Assembly (NCBI GenBank): GCA_947305645.1
Contig: CAMZEC010000024.1
Location: forward strand, 1 to 32,923
DNA length: 32,923 nucleotides
Direction of reading: 5' to 3'
Source: an uncultured Bacteroidales bacterium
GTDB taxonomy: Bacteria; Bacteroidota; Bacteroidia; Bacteroidales; UBA932
Position 1 is the first letter of the stretch. Every line of letters starts with the position of its first letter. The notes under the pieces are model-generated. The model did no database searches and was not told where the DNA came from. It was given only the letters and a program-made list of their open reading frames with translations. Below, piece after piece: positions 15,363-21,934 of this stretch. The position numbers and the translations under genes are program-made.

Positions 15363-16113
15363 CAAGGAGGCGCCGGAGGAGCCACTTCTCGAGGCGGCGT
15401 CGGGCATCGAAATACTTTTTGATGAGCCAGGGACGGGAAGGCTGACGGTCGTGATAGATGTAAGTCAGCCAACAGCAGTCGCGTAGCAGCATGCCCTCCG
15501 GCAGCAGGGGCGTAATAGATACGCCACACTCGCGGGCGCACCAGACCAGAGAGAGCTGGTCGCGGCCGGAGAGCGTCTGCAGACATTCCCACCACATGGC
15601 ATCCATTTTCGCCAGGGCATCATCTCCCGCACGGCGCAGAAGAATGGAATTCTCGAACAATCCTGCGTGACGCGGAAAGCCTTTGGCTCTCAGGAACTTG
15701 ACAACTCTGACCGCAACGTCGTAGCGCTCCTTGTCGGCCGCCACGACTGCATACGCTTCATCGTACACACAGTCGCGCAACGGGTGCTTTGCCGCCGCCA
15801 TCTGCACGCCGGAGGCTATCAGCTTGTCTATATGGCCGTAGAACGCCTCGTCGCGTATGCTGATGTTGCCGTCGATCCAGAGAGTCCATTCGTAGCCAGG
15901 CAGGAGCTCCTCCGGATGCAACTTGGGGTAGCGCGACAGCATGCGGTCGTCGGAGATGTCGGCAGGAATCTCCCGGAGCTGCCAGATGCCGCCGTCGAGC
16001 CCGTCCGCCTTACGCACAAAGCAGATATAGTCGTACCGCGAATCCACCACCTGCGGCTGCAGGAGGGAGTCGGGGCCGCCCACCACCGAGGTGTATATCA
16101 CCCTGTTTTTCAT
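15349..16113 (-). CDS. DUF616-type glycosyltransferase-like protein
   Basis: 254 aa. The pattern YTSVVGGPDSLLQPQ ... DYICFVRK ... W-L-EIP ... SRYPKLHPEELLPGYEWTLWIDGNISI ... KHPLRDCVYDEAYA ... GFPRHAGLFENSILLRR ... WWECLQTLSGRDQLSLVW is characteristic of the DUF616 family (glycosyltransferase-like; plant TOD1/MUCI70 relatives and bacterial capsule genes). WIDGN is the probable DxD-like metal site and RDQLS is a conserved C-terminal signature. It starts with a four-base overlap at the end of the flippase/TupA fusion gene, so the two are one unit, presumably for a surface glycan. The stop lies in the right arm of the 24-bp inverted repeat. Confidence 0.82.
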   Translation of the reverse strand: MKNRVIYTSVVGGPDSLLQPQVVDSRYDYICFVRKADGLDGGIWQLREIPADISDDRMLSRYPKLHPEELLPGYEWTLWIDGNISIRDEAFYGHIDKLIASGVQMAAAKHPLRDCVYDEAYAVVAADKERYDVAVRVVKFLRAKGFPRHAGLFENSILLRRAGDDALAKMDAMWWECLQTLSGRDQLSLVWCARECGVSITPLLPEGMLLRDCCWLTYIYHDRQPSRPWLIKKYFDARRRLEKWLLRRLLGEIG

Positions 16114-18530
16114 GACTTTCGCAGATTGAACATGGCCCCGAACCCACTGTCGGCCTCAGGGGGATCGAAGGGCACGAAGCCGCCCCAGTGGCAGAAAGTA
16201 TATTCCCCGAAGAGCACGCGGCCGTCGCCGGGGGCGTATAAGTCTATCCGTACCTGAGGGAAATCTGGGGCCAATGTAGACGCCATCTTCAGCATCTCGT
16301 CCAGACAGGCAGGCTTTTCCGGTGGCACGGCGGCATTGGGGTGACCGTTGCGGACATCCAGGTGCTGCCAGTCGGGAGTGAAAAAATCGAATTTGGTCTC
16401 TTCTTCAGGATTATCACGGTCCGTCGCCACAAACAGGAACCCCGGCTTGCCGTGAAAACAGAATATCTTGTAATCTTTGAGGCTGCCGCCGATGTAGGGT
16501 TCTGCGATAATCCTCGGTTTTACACCTTTGTAGGCCCATTCTCGGGCCCTCAGCCAGAACTTGTCTTTCATAGCTTCCGCCAGTCGTGCACATGCAGCCT
16601 GCCGGTCAAAACTTGATTTGTCCGTACATATTATTGTACTGCCGCTATCGTGGGTACACTTCAGAACGAACTGCTCCGGAAGGGCGTTCCAGTCTATATC
16701 TTCCGGACTGTCCCATATGCCCAGAGTTGGAATCACATGCTCTGCGCCAATCTTCCCGGACACATACGCCTTTACTTCAGCTTTATCTACGAGCTTGTGA
16801 TACAGAGGGTTGTGATCGTGAAGTTTCTGCCACTGGAGCTTTTCGGTAAAGGATTGAGGACGGCATAAACGGAGGCGGCGTCCCATGGCCACGCGGTATT
16901 TCATCCGGAGGAACAGGGCATCCGGGAGCCACCGGCCGGTTTTACGGAGCACGAACTCCCTTTCGCCGTTTGTGAGCGCGTAACGCCAGCACAACGGGGG
17001 GAAAGTCACTACGGTGACGGCCAGCACCGCCAGCAACCGCCAGCCGGGAGCGTCGATCAGTATATGCAGGTTAAACGGAACCGCCGAGCTGAGTATGGCA
17101 ACCGCAATCACGGGGCCCAGCGCCTCATCGAACAGGGCCCTGGCGGAATAACCGGCCAGCTTCCTGGCATACAGGACCTTGATTACATCAACTATGAGAT
17201 ATACGACTGCGAAGAATAAATAAGACACTTGCGCAGGCACCCCGGCCCGGAAGGCAACCCAGGAAGCGGCAAAGGCCAGCAGAGCAACGGAGGAACTGAC
17301 CAGATAGTATCCTTTCACGCGCCCGTCTGCCTGAATAAGCGTTACCAGAGGGTTGAACAGCATGTCCGCAAGGATGCAGAGGACGGTGAGGCGGGTGAAA
17401 ACCACCGCATAATCCGGAACGTTTCCCAGCCACAATTGCAGCAGCGTCGGGGCTTCCAGCACCAGCGGGATACCGATAAGCGTGAGTATAAGGCCGCTGA
17501 ACTTGATTCCCTTGTTCACCAACTCGAAGCTGTAAGACTTGTCGCCGGCGGCGTAGGACTTGGTTATCTGGGGATTGAGGGCCGTGAGGAAGTTGGTGAT
17601 AAACTGCTTAATTATGTTCTCCACCTGCTGGGCCACCAGCCGTGCACCGTTGACGGCGACCCCGAAGAATATGTTGACCAGCTGGTTTATTCCCTGGGTG
17701 TTGACTATGTATGCACCGCTGCCCAGTACGTTCCAGCCGGCAAAGGAGGTCATCTCCCTGAGGAGGCCGCCGTCGAACACCACCCGGCCCCTGGTTTCCG
17801 CGAACAGCCGGCGGCAGGTGATGCCGTAAGCAAATCGTACGATCACTGCAACTGCCAGCATCAGGATGGCATACAGGACGAGTTTGTCGCTTGCCGCCGT
17901 GGCGATGAGGAAGGCCACGCCGAGCTTCAGGACGGCCTCTCCTATGCTTATCCAGGCAAAGACGTCCATGCGTTCGTGGGAGATTATGGTAGCGTTGAAG
18001 GGTACGCTGAGAAGGTTCACCATCAGGACGCCCATGGAACACTGCAGCACCCATCGCGCTGCGTCCATACGGCCGGCGGGTATGTTCATCTTGTTCTCCA
18101 GCCACCAGATGCCGAGGGTTTCGGTAAGCAGCAGGAGCAGGCCGCAGAATAACAGCTGCATGATGACGGCCGTGGAAAACACCCGGTGGAGGGTTGAGCC
18201 GGCAGCGGGCGACTGGGGGCTGCTCCCCTGGCGACTTTTTCCCAAGTTTCCAGGAGCAAGTGGGGCCGTCCCCTGGAGAAAAGTGCTGCCGGCGGAGCCC
18301 AGGTGCCAGGTGATATAGCGGCTGATGGACTGGGAGACGGAATTGGTGACGACAGTGAAAAGCATCACCAGTCCGCCGACGGCGCCATATACGCCATAGT
18401 CCTCAACGCCCAGAGCCTGCAGAACCACCCGGGAGGTAAACAGGCCGATCAGCATAAGCAGAAGCATCCTGAAATACAGCAGGACGGTGTTTTTCGCTAT
18501 GCGGCGGCTATTTTCCGAAATCTCAGGCAT
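16110..18530 (-). CDS. Oligosaccharide flippase fused to a TupA-like ATP-grasp domain
   Basis: 806 aa. Residues about 1-510 are a Wzx/MATE-type polytopic flippase (RIAKNTVLLYFRMLLLMLIGLFTSRVVLQALGVEDYGVYGAVGG at the start, then a dozen hydrophobic segments), which moves lipid-linked glycan units across the inner membrane. Residues about 530-800 are a TupA-like ATP-grasp domain (PQSFTEKLQWQKLHDHN, FVLKCTHDSGSTI, IIAEPYIG, DYKIFCFHGKP, VRIDLYAPGDGRVLFGEYTFCHWGGFVPF), a family expected to ligate amino acids or similar groups. The start at 18530 begins the flippase fold; the longer open frame runs into the tRNA gene. Between RYITWHLG and LHRVFST sits an insertion of about 35 residues encoded by palindromic DNA (18198-18293). 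A four-base overlap joins it to the DUF616 gene. Confidence 0.85.
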   Translation of the reverse strand: MPEISENSRRIAKNTVLLYFRMLLLMLIGLFTSRVVLQALGVEDYGVYGAVGGLVMLFTVVTNSVSQSISRYITWHLGSAGSTFLQGTAPLAPGNLGKSRQGSSPQSPAAGSTLHRVFSTAVIMQLLFCGLLLLLTETLGIWWLENKMNIPAGRMDAARWVLQCSMGVLMVNLLSVPFNATIISHERMDVFAWISIGEAVLKLGVAFLIATAASDKLVLYAILMLAVAVIVRFAYGITCRRLFAETRGRVVFDGGLLREMTSFAGWNVLGSGAYIVNTQGINQLVNIFFGVAVNGARLVAQQVENIIKQFITNFLTALNPQITKSYAAGDKSYSFELVNKGIKFSGLILTLIGIPLVLEAPTLLQLWLGNVPDYAVVFTRLTVLCILADMLFNPLVTLIQADGRVKGYYLVSSSVALLAFAASWVAFRAGVPAQVSYLFFAVVYLIVDVIKVLYARKLAGYSARALFDEALGPVIAVAILSSAVPFNLHILIDAPGWRLLAVLAVTVVTFPPLCWRYALTNGEREFVLRKTGRWLPDALFLRMKYRVAMGRRLRLCRPQSFTEKLQWQKLHDHNPLYHKLVDKAEVKAYVSGKIGAEHVIPTLGIWDSPEDIDWNALPEQFVLKCTHDSGSTIICTDKSSFDRQAACARLAEAMKDKFWLRAREWAYKGVKPRIIAEPYIGGSLKDYKIFCFHGKPGFLFVATDRDNPEEETKFDFFTPDWQHLDVRNGHPNAAVPPEKPACLDEMLKMASTLAPDFPQVRIDLYAPGDGRVLFGEYTFCHWGGFVPFDPPEADSGFGAMFNLRKS
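18198..18293 (-). repeat. Palindrome-bounded in-frame insertion in the flippase gene
   Basis: The segment is bounded by GCCGGCAGC (18198-18206) and its reverse complement GCTGCCGGC (18285-18293) and contains GGGG/CCCC hairpins at 18216-18228 and 18262-18273. It encodes a Gly/Ser/Pro/Gln-rich stretch in the loop where Wzx proteins normally run from RY-TFELG directly into the RVFS helix. The frame is kept. Confidence 0.65.
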
Positions 18531-18551
18531 CACAATCCGGGGTTCGTCTTG

Positions 18552-18559
18552 CGAAGATA
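18552..18559 (-). promoter_or_regulatory. Possible -7 element of the flippase gene
   Basis: TATCTTCG on the minus strand is one mismatch from TAnnTTTG, 21 bases upstream of the flippase ATG and just downstream of the tRNA terminator, where a new promoter would be needed. Confidence 0.3.
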
Positions 18560-18574
18560 CGAAATAAAAACGAA

Positions 18575-18597
18575 AAAGTCCGGACGGGCCGGACTTT
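18575..18597 (-). terminator. Rho-independent terminator of the tRNA-Gly gene
   Basis: On the minus strand AAAGTCCGG, a five-base loop and CCGGACTTT form a perfect 9-bp stem followed by a T-rich run (TTCGTTTTTATTT). It begins three bases after the tRNA 3' end, so it ends that short transcript before the flippase gene. Confidence 0.85.
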
Positions 18598-18600
18598 AGA

Positions 18601-18670
18601 GCAGGATAAGGGAGTCGAACCCTCCTCCTTGGCTTGGGAAGCCAATGCACTACCGATGTGCTAATCCTGC
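18601..18670 (-). tRNA. tRNA-Gly (anticodon CCC)
   Basis: The minus strand folds as a cloverleaf: acceptor GCAGGAT/ATCCTGC (7 bp), D arm GCAC-ATCGGTA-GTGC, anticodon arm TTGGC-TTCCCAA-GCCAA with CCC at positions 34-36 (reads GGG, Gly), a four-base variable loop, and T arm GAGGG-TTCGACT-CCCTT. The CCA end is not encoded. It has its own promoter (18680-18711) and terminator. Confidence 0.93.
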
Positions 18671-18679
18671 ATTGGGTTG

Positions 18680-18711
18680 CAAATATATAAACAATATTTG
18701 TCAACCACAAA
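18680..18711 (-). promoter_or_regulatory. Promoter of the tRNA-Gly gene
   Basis: On the minus strand TTTG (18711-18708), a 20-base spacer and TATATTTG (18687-18680) match the Bacteroidetes -33/-7 consensus exactly. It starts right after the stop of the TMEM43 family gene and lies nine bases from the tRNA 5' end. Confidence 0.65.
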
Positions 18712-18716
18712 TAGCA

Positions 18717-19922
18717 TTACGCCTCAGCTGCGGGAGCGGCAGCCTTCTGTTTGCTCTTCTTGCCGAGGAACCAGATGAGTGCGGCGGCAGCGACCAGCAG
18801 GCAGATACCGAGCACCGGACGGTAAGCGACCCAAGCGATGGCAATCACCACGAACGACCACACAAGGCCGAGCACCCAGGAAACGAGTCCGACACCGAGG
18901 CCGGCGATATTGCCGAGGAACGGAAGGACCTTCAGGAGGGCGGTGATGATGTCGAATATGTTCCTGAAGCCGAAGACTACAAGGAGAATTCCGACGATAC
19001 GGAGTATCCAGGCCATGGTCTTGTTGCCCTGACGCTCTGTTTCGAACATCTCATCCATGGCTACGGTACCCTCGCGAAGGGTCATAAGGCTGTAGCCGTT
19101 CTTGGCCGTGAACTTCCCGAAGCTGTCACCATTGGCGACTGCGAGAACAGACACGTCTCCGGGGAGGACCTTTTCGTAGCTGACGCGGACGTCACCGACA
19201 GTGGGGTTGTTGGGGTTGACACCGAGATAGATGGTGTTGCCGTCGGTGTGAACGAAATTCTTGTCTGCCTCAACATCGAACGCCTTATGGAAATCGGCCT
19301 CATACTGATCGACAACCTCGGGCTCGAGGTCTACTATGCAGGAAACGCGATTATTCATCTGCGATACCAGGCCCTCCGGCAGCTTGTAGGCGCCGAAGCT
19401 GACGTTCTGTGCCTGCCAGCTCTGGTTGTCCAGGTTCAGCAGAACATCGTTGTTGATGCCTTTGTAGTCTGGATCTTCGAATGATGAAGAGTTGACGGGG
19501 CTGCTCACCCACTCCTTGCTGTAGGTGTAAGTGGTAACGGTCTCCTGACCGCCTCCTATCTTATCCTTGGTAGTGGTGCTGGTGTGCTCTACCCACTGAT
19601 AGAACTCAGTGCTGCGAATGAGCTTGATTGCATTTACGGAAATGCCGAACTGGCCATCGGTAAGGATGTCCTTTGTATCTGCGTATCCGGTAGCGTGGAC
19701 CATCTTTCCGTTTACCTCAGCGTTAATCTGAGCCGGATCGCCCAGTTCGACGCAAACACCCTGAGCCTCTTTGAGCATACGGGTAGTATAAACCGTACGT
19801 TTTTCGTTCCATACGAGTAGTACAGTACCGATAATAAGCATAAGGAAGCCGGCGCCAACGCCACCGAGGGCATTCTTCAGCCTTCCACCATACGAAGTTT
19901 TTGTTACTTTTTGATAAGCCAT
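18717..19922 (-). CDS. TMEM43 family membrane protein
   Basis: 401 aa. It has an N-terminal membrane segment (GVGAGFLMLIIGTVLLVWNEKRTV, about residues 21-45), a large non-membrane middle part, and a C-terminal cluster of three or four hydrophobic segments (residues about 300-390), ending in a Lys/Ala-rich tail. The WNEKR after the first helix and the middle GVELGD ... LVHATGYADT ... FGISVNAIKLIRSTEFYQWVEH pattern match the TMEM43 (LUMA) family, found in animals and in scattered bacteria with unknown bacterial function. It is transcribed divergently from the flavoprotein gene, with a TAAATTTG element 22 bases upstream. It has no partner gene on the same transcript. Confidence 0.85.
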   Translation of the reverse strand: MAYQKVTKTSYGGRLKNALGGVGAGFLMLIIGTVLLVWNEKRTVYTTRMLKEAQGVCVELGDPAQINAEVNGKMVHATGYADTKDILTDGQFGISVNAIKLIRSTEFYQWVEHTSTTTKDKIGGGQETVTTYTYSKEWVSSPVNSSSFEDPDYKGINNDVLLNLDNQSWQAQNVSFGAYKLPEGLVSQMNNRVSCIVDLEPEVVDQYEADFHKAFDVEADKNFVHTDGNTIYLGVNPNNPTVGDVRVSYEKVLPGDVSVLAVANGDSFGKFTAKNGYSLMTLREGTVAMDEMFETERQGNKTMAWILRIVGILLVVFGFRNIFDIITALLKVLPFLGNIAGLGVGLVSWVLGLVWSFVVIAIAWVAYRPVLGICLLVAAAALIWFLGKKSKQKAAAPAAEA

Positions 19923-19944
19923 AGTAATAATATTTAACGGTATG

Positions 19945-19952
19945 CAAATTTA
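19945..19952 (-). promoter_or_regulatory. -7 element of the TMEM43 family gene
   Basis: TAAATTTG on the minus strand matches TAnnTTTG, 22 bases upstream of the ATG at 19922. Confidence 0.45.
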
Positions 19953-19965
19953 GCTATTTTTCCTT

Positions 19966-19973
19966 TATCTTTG
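19966..19973 (+). promoter_or_regulatory. -7 element of the flavoprotein gene
   Basis: TATCTTTG matches TAnnTTTG, 18 bases upstream of the ATG at 19992; it is divergent from the TMEM43 element 13 bases away. Confidence 0.5.
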
Positions 19974-19991
19974 TAAACAGCTTTTCAACAA

Positions 19992-21794
19992 ATGAAGTAC
20001 GACATTCTGGTTATCGGAGCCGGCGCATCCGGTCTCATGGCAGCATATTCCGCAGCACACAGGGCAGCAGAAAAGGGGCTGGACCTCCGTGTCTGCGTCC
20101 TTGAGAAAATGCCAAGGCCCGGCCGAAAAATCATGATCACCGGCAAAGGGCGCTGCAACTTCACCAACGTAAAGGACTGGAACGCCTTCTCGGCCCATGT
20201 CCGTTCAGGCTCCAAGTTCCTCCGGTCTGCTTTCTACAGCCTCCCTCCCGAACGCCTTGCCGACTTCTTCGGCGAGCATGGCATGGAGAGCGTGATCGAG
20301 CGTGGCGACCGGGCCTACCCGGCCTCCCACCGTTCGGCCGATGTAGTAGACGCCCTGGTAAACGCCTGCCACGGCGTCGGAGTCGTAATTCAAACTGAGG
20401 CGGAAGTCATCTCGATAGAGCCGATTGACGCAAATGGGCAGGATTTGCGGCAAAAGCTGCCAGAATCAGCCGATATTGACGCAAACGGGCAGGATTTGCG
20501 GCAAAAGCTGCCAGAATCGACCGAAATTGACGCAAACGGGCAGGATTTGCGGCAAAAGCTGCCAGAATCGACCGAAATTGACGCAAACGGGCAGGATTTG
20601 CGGCAAAAGCTGCCCGGCGGCTTCAAGGTGCGACTGGCCGACGGCAGCGAGCACAAGTGCCGCAAGCTGATAATCGCCACCGGCGGCCTCAGCTACCCCG
20701 GGACCGGCAGCACCGGCGACGGCCTCCGCTGGGCCCGCGGGCTCGGGCACACGGTCACTCCCCTCTTCCCTTCGCTGACGGCGCTGGTTCCGAGGGGCTA
20801 CAAGGAGATCCTTCGCTCCGCTCAGGATGACAGGAAGACCGCTCAGGATGACAGGAAGACCGCTCAGGATGACAGGAAGACCGCTCTGGATGACAAGAAG
20901 GCCGCTCTGGATGACAAGAAGGCCGCTCAGGATGACAAGAAGGCCGCTCAGGATGACAGGAAGACCGCTCAGGATGACAGGAAGACCGCTCTGGATGACA
21001 AGAAGGCCGCTCTGGATGACAAGAAGGCCGCTCTGGATGACAGAGAGCGCGAGCTGCCGTCCAGTGACGCTGCAGCGCAGCCGCTCCCCCACCACATACC
21101 GAGGGAGACGCCGCTCACAGAGACCGGCCAGAAGTTTTGCGGCATACAGCTGAAGAACATCGGCGCTCGCCTTCTCGTACAAGGCACCGAGGCCGGAGCC
21201 GAATTCGGAGACATAGATTTCACCGACGGAGGCATCGAAGGCCCCCTCGGCTTCCAGCTCAGCCGCAAAGCCGTCAAGTCGCTCATCAACGGCTCCCGCG
21301 TGGCTCTGGAGATCGACCTCAAGCCAGGAGTAAGCCTCACCGAGCTTACCACCCGTGTCAAAGAGCTCTGGGAAGAAATCGCCCGCGACCCCAGAAGCGC
21401 CCGCATCAAGGAGAAGGAACGATGCCGCATCCTGCTCGGAAAACTCATGCCGTGGGAACTCATTCCCGCCTTCACCGCCACACACCCCGAAATCATCACC
21501 CTCGAACGCCGCGGGCGTGCCGACACCAAGGTCTGGATTAACCTCGTAAGCATAGCCAAGGCGCTGAAAGAGTGGCGCTTCGACATCGAAGGCTACGTCG
21601 GCTGGGAACGTGCAGTCGTAACCGTCGGCGGCGTCATCCTCGACGAAGTCATTCCCAAAACAATGGAGTCTCGCATAGTCCCGGGCCTCTACTTCTGCGG
21701 CGAAGCCCTGGACATCGACGCCGACACCGGCGGCTATAACTTGCAACTCGCATTCTGCACCGGAAACCTTGCCGGCAGCAGTGCTGCGAAGTGA
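19992..21794 (+). CDS. HI0933-family FAD-dependent oxidoreductase with two tandem-repeat insertions
   Basis: 600 aa against about 400-430 for the family (HI0933/YhiN, flavoproteins of uncertain substrate). The FAD-binding N-terminus is ILVIGAGASGLMAAYSAA (GAGASG at 9-14), then GRKIMITGKGRCNFTN (44-59), IIATGGLSYPGTGSTGDG, and the C-terminal ERAVVTVGGVILDEVIPKTMESRIVPGLYFCGEALDIDADTGGYNLQLAFCTG. Two foreign blocks interrupt it. Residues about 145-207 are nearly four copies of a 17-aa unit (DANGQDLRQKLPES plus three). Residues about 277-353 are eleven copies of a 7-aa unit (AQDDRKT or ALDDKKA), preceded by EILRS, the translation of a dispersed repeat. Removing both leaves a normal-length protein. 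All catalytic landmarks are intact, so function is probably kept, with the repeats in surface loops. Confidence 0.9.
   Translation: MKYDILVIGAGASGLMAAYSAAHRAAEKGLDLRVCVLEKMPRPGRKIMITGKGRCNFTNVKDWNAFSAHVRSGSKFLRSAFYSLPPERLADFFGEHGMESVIERGDRAYPASHRSADVVDALVNACHGVGVVIQTEAEVISIEPIDANGQDLRQKLPESADIDANGQDLRQKLPESTEIDANGQDLRQKLPESTEIDANGQDLRQKLPGGFKVRLADGSEHKCRKLIIATGGLSYPGTGSTGDGLRWARGLGHTVTPLFPSLTALVPRGYKEILRSAQDDRKTAQDDRKTAQDDRKTALDDKKAALDDKKAAQDDKKAAQDDRKTAQDDRKTALDDKKAALDDKKAALDDRERELPSSDAAAQPLPHHIPRETPLTETGQKFCGIQLKNIGARLLVQGTEAGAEFGDIDFTDGGIEGPLGFQLSRKAVKSLINGSRVALEIDLKPGVSLTELTTRVKELWEEIARDPRSARIKEKERCRILLGKLMPWELIPAFTATHPEIITLERRGRADTKVWINLVSIAKALKEWRFDIEGYVGWERAVVTVGGVILDEVIPKTMESRIVPGLYFCGEALDIDADTGGYNLQLAFCTGNLAGSSAAK
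20424..20614 (+). repeat. 51-bp tandem repeat, 3.7 copies, inside the flavoprotein gene
   Basis: Units start at 20424, 20475, 20526 and 20577, the last partial (38 bases), and are nearly identical. Each unit contains GCAAAY-gggcagg-ATTTGC and GGCA-aaagc-TGCC inverted repeats, so the array is a series of hairpins. The unit is 17 codons, so copy-number change keeps the frame. Confidence 0.92.
20806..21050 (+). repeat. Dispersed-repeat core amplified into eleven 21-bp tandem units inside the flavoprotein gene
   Basis: Bases 20806-20833 carry AGATCCTTCGCTCCGCTC and then AGGATGACAG, which matches the purA-purB junction repeat at 27757-27784 with one mismatch. From 20820 the end of this core (GCTCAGGATGACAGGAAGACC) runs on as eleven 21-bp units in two variants, AQDDRKT and ALDDKKA/AQDDKKA, in the order three, three, two, three. 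The units are seven codons long and the frame is kept. Confidence 0.9.
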
Positions 21795-21828
21795 GACAAG
21801 GGGACTGTTGCGGCAACCCGTGGCCGCC

Positions 21829-21872
21829 CGTGGCCACGTGAACGGGAGGGGCCCAGCCACAAGCTGGGAGGG
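21829..21872 (+). repeat. Dispersed G-tract/hairpin element, intergenic copy B
   Basis: The self-complementary CGTGGCCACG (21829-21838), a spacer, GGGAGGGG (21844-21851), the hairpin CCCAGC-CACAA-GCTGGG (21852-21868) and AGGG follow the same order as copy A. The 140-base gap between the convergent flavoprotein and trkA genes also holds GTTG-CGG-CAAC (21807-21817) and a palindromic CTGCTGCAGCAG near the trkA end. It may end transcription from both sides. Confidence 0.6.
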
Positions 21873-21934
21873 ATGAGCGAGGCGAAGGTTCTGCTGCAGC
21901 AGCCCCCCTGCGAACGAAGCTGCGCTGCTGCGGA

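Noticed and set aside
18531..18710. N-terminal extension of the flippase through the tRNA region
   Set aside because: The extra frame covers the tRNA-Gly gene and its terminator; the flippase fold starts at the ATG at 18530.
20424..21050. CRISPR array
   Set aside because: The 51-bp and 21-bp units are directly adjacent without unique spacers, lie inside an open reading frame, and no cas gene is present.
19992..21794. Flavoprotein as a pseudogene
   Set aside because: Both repeat insertions are multiples of three and the FAD-binding and C-terminal motifs are intact.
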